A DNA stretch of 64,000 nucleotides from Lineus longissimus (Eukaryota; Nemertea; Pilidiophora; Heteronemertea; Lineidae), in contig NC_088309.1 of the NCBI RefSeq assembly GCF_910592395.1, forward strand, positions 23,562,599 to 23,626,598, read 5' to 3'. The position numbers were made by a program, and so were the translations under genes. Within the stretch, counting starts at the first letter, position 1. Each line of letters starts with the position of its first letter. Shown in pieces: positions 61,925-64,000 of the stretch. Below the pieces are notes generated by a model that saw only the letters and a list, made by a program, of their open reading frames with translations, was not told the origin of the DNA and did not search any database.

Positions 61925-63538
61925 TCACATATGACTGATCTCATTATGTCTCTGATATGAGGTGCAGGCAACGGGTTGGCTGATCAACGAACAGTTCTGC
62001 AGTGCTGCCTCGGCAAATCTAGCACTGGTGTCGTGTAAGTCATTCGGACAACAGTATCTGTATTTGACGTATCCCCAACTCACAGATTTCTTCGAGTTCT
62101 TATTAACCCGAGGCGTATCCTCCGAACAACCAGCAGCGGGAAGCAATGGTCTGGGTTCCATGTTCGAGCCGTCGCCCGCCGCGACATCAGGTCCCCTGAG
62201 GTCATGGGAAGAGAGCGATTGCACCAAGTCAGGCATATCACCAAGTTCGACATCGAAGAGATGGTGTCCACGAGGCCGCCATGGAGATTCCATCATCTCA
62301 TGGATATTATCGTTCGTATCCTTGCCGCTAGGGGATTTCGGATGGTCGCCATGTTCCAGTTCCAGTTCCTGTTGTCGTATTTTCCTGCACCTTCTCCAGA
62401 TGATCATGACAGTACTGACCAAAAGTAAGGCGCTGGTTGCAAGACCGATGGAGATGTACAAGACATAAGGACTCAAGGCAAAATCGGTGACAGCTGAAAA
62501 GTTAGGAAATAAAGCAAAATTAGGAACGCTTCAAATTACATTGTACAGTGTACATGTAATGACCCTCATTATTTGGGAACGCTGACAGATATACTGACCC
62601 CTTTTTCTTTGTTTCCCCCTATTGAAAAGTCATAGTCTCTCAACTTGTCTCTAGTATTGAATAACTGAAATTTTGGAAACAACCACAAATGCAAAAATAA
62701 AAATATTGAGTTGAGATCTGAGCGTAAGCTAAGATATTACGGTACAGTGATAGCACATGTACTATTATAGAAAACGCATTAACTTTCCGCCGGGATTTTT
62801 GGACGTACCTTTACTGCATGTTTTCCCAGAAAATCTAGCTGTGCAGACACATATAGAACTTCCGCCGACAACAGACTTGCAAACTCCGCTATTATGGCAA
62901 AAAAGTCGGGCACATGGATGGGTGGAATGAGAAGTGGCATTGACAGACTTTGCCTCGGTATCTGTAAAAAATATATTTCAAAGGGTCTTTAGTCTCTCTA
63001 GCCATATACCTTCCGTCATCTCCATAGGGTTGCCCGTAGAGTTAATGATTGAATTATGCTGAAATCAATGCCTTTTATGATACTAACGAAGTTACGATTT
63101 TTGGCCTAGAACGAGAACGAGGTGTCGTTTTGACGGCGGATATCGCGTTGCCTTCAGATATTAAATGAAATAATGAGTCTCAGCTAAATGTGTAGTATGT
63201 CTAGAAACAATACAAAACAATCCACTTCACTTGATAGCGTCAATCAGAGAACAAATTAATCTGGTTCTTTGATCAATGAAACCTTTATCCTGGATCTTCA
63301 TCCACAGCAATTGATGGATTAACCCAATGAAGTTGTATCCCGGGTGGTTTAATACATTTTTGGAATATATTAAAACGACATACATGACATTGTTCAAATT
63401 GAAATGTTACACGGAACTTGAAATGTAACACGTATACTTACGATTCACATCAATGAATACCAACAGCGTAAGAAAGGAGGTCACTAGTCTTAAGAGTAAC
63501 TTCTTATCCATCACAAAACGCTCTTGCGAGTGGTCCAT
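61925..63538 (-). CDS. Single-pass membrane protein with one EGF-like domain
   Basis: Three exons, 5' to 3': 63538-63442, 62961-62809, 62493-61925, giving 272 residues, both junctions phase 1. Exon 1 encodes a signal peptide (KKLLLRLVTSFLTLLVF, about 12-28); Met10 is an alternative start. Exon 2 encodes one EGF-like domain, residues 49-81, with cysteine spacing C-x4-C-x5-C-x9-C-x-C-x8-C and the usual G and F near the end; an N-glycosylation site NAT is at 40-42. Exon 3 begins with a ten-residue stalk, then a membrane helix (about 93-116) followed by WRRCRKIR, giving type I topology. The roughly 155-residue cytoplasmic tail is Ser/Pro/Asp-rich and ends in QRHNEISHM. The architecture resembles membrane-anchored EGF ligands, but the C1-C2 spacing is 4 where EGFR ligands usually have about 7, so receptor activation is not implied. 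No family recognised for the tail. Confidence 0.8.
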
Positions 63539-64000
63539 GACCAAATTGGGGAGAGGCACAGCGCAAAAATCCGCACGAACGAATCGGCTGTTTCAATCCA
63601 ATGTACACCGTATGATGTCTAATCACATACAGCAACTTGCGATAGATTCCGACGAATCCGTTTTAAGGAAATTTCGGCAATAATATCGTTTTTGTCCAAT
63701 ATGTCCCGCAGCCTTGAATCAATGTCTGATGCGCCGAATCAATCAGCTAACTGTAGAAATTGAATCGATGTATTCTACTCAATAAAGTAGATACTCGTAC
63801 ATGTAAAAAATACAGGTGTTGAAATACATCGCTAATTACCTCATTAATTACCTTGACTGGTGATTAACATTGCGACTTGTTTCAGCAATTAACTATCTCA
63901 TTGTGTCAAACTCTGTTTGGCAGTGCTTTGTATCAAGTAATTTTTGTCTTCTCCAAGCTTGGAGGAACATGGCATGGTTGGCCTACTGATGCTGTCAGAT
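63539..64000. other. Upstream flank of the EGF-like gene, no gene seen
   Basis: Expected to hold the promoter of the minus-strand EGF-like gene. A TACATGTA site occurs at about 63799. No exon is recognised before the window edge. Confidence 0.5.

Noticed and set aside
61925-63538. Calling the EGF-like gene a spitz/neuregulin/TGF-alpha orthologue
   Set aside because: The first cysteine spacing and the tail do not match those ligand families closely enough.

Overview
This window is nuclear DNA from an invertebrate animal. It is AT-rich, with long gene-poor stretches, GT-AG spliced genes and many short palindromic transposon relics. The 8-base palindrome TACATGTA occurs about thirty times, where chance predicts one or two. 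The gene set (an orthopedia homeobox gene, a Kv channel, a fatty-acid transport protein, an alpha-arrestin) is bilaterian. The style suggests a marine invertebrate, perhaps a lophotrochozoan or an invertebrate deuterostome; the sequence alone does not settle the phylum.

Layout: 1-19.4 kb is a gene desert with scattered repeats and one strong microRNA-like hairpin (10856-10928). 19.5-35.4 kb is the complete orthopedia (otp) gene on the + strand: four coding exons, a recognisable TATA/initiator promoter and a 12.3 kb intron that splits the homeobox. 35.4-42.1 kb is intergenic. 42.1-45.1 kb holds a three-exon voltage-gated potassium channel on the - strand, with a palindromic element just upstream. 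46.4-52.2 kb holds a ten-exon SLC27/FATP-type acyl-CoA synthetase on the - strand. 52.2-56.3 kb is a repeat-filled spacer between that gene and a divergent, seven-exon alpha-arrestin (ARRDC type) on the + strand (56.3-61.0 kb). 61.9-63.5 kb is a three-exon - strand gene for a small single-pass membrane protein with one EGF-like domain; it converges tail-to-tail with the arrestin gene.

The five genes have no evident shared pathway, so this looks like ordinary linear clustering. The otp locus has the usual form of a developmental regulator: a small protein spread over a large intron, flanked by non-coding DNA that probably holds enhancers. I assembled all exon models by hand from reading frames, splice consensus, phase agreement and protein-family similarity. 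Every junction keeps frame; the one that looks biologically doubtful is exon 2/3 of the potassium channel.
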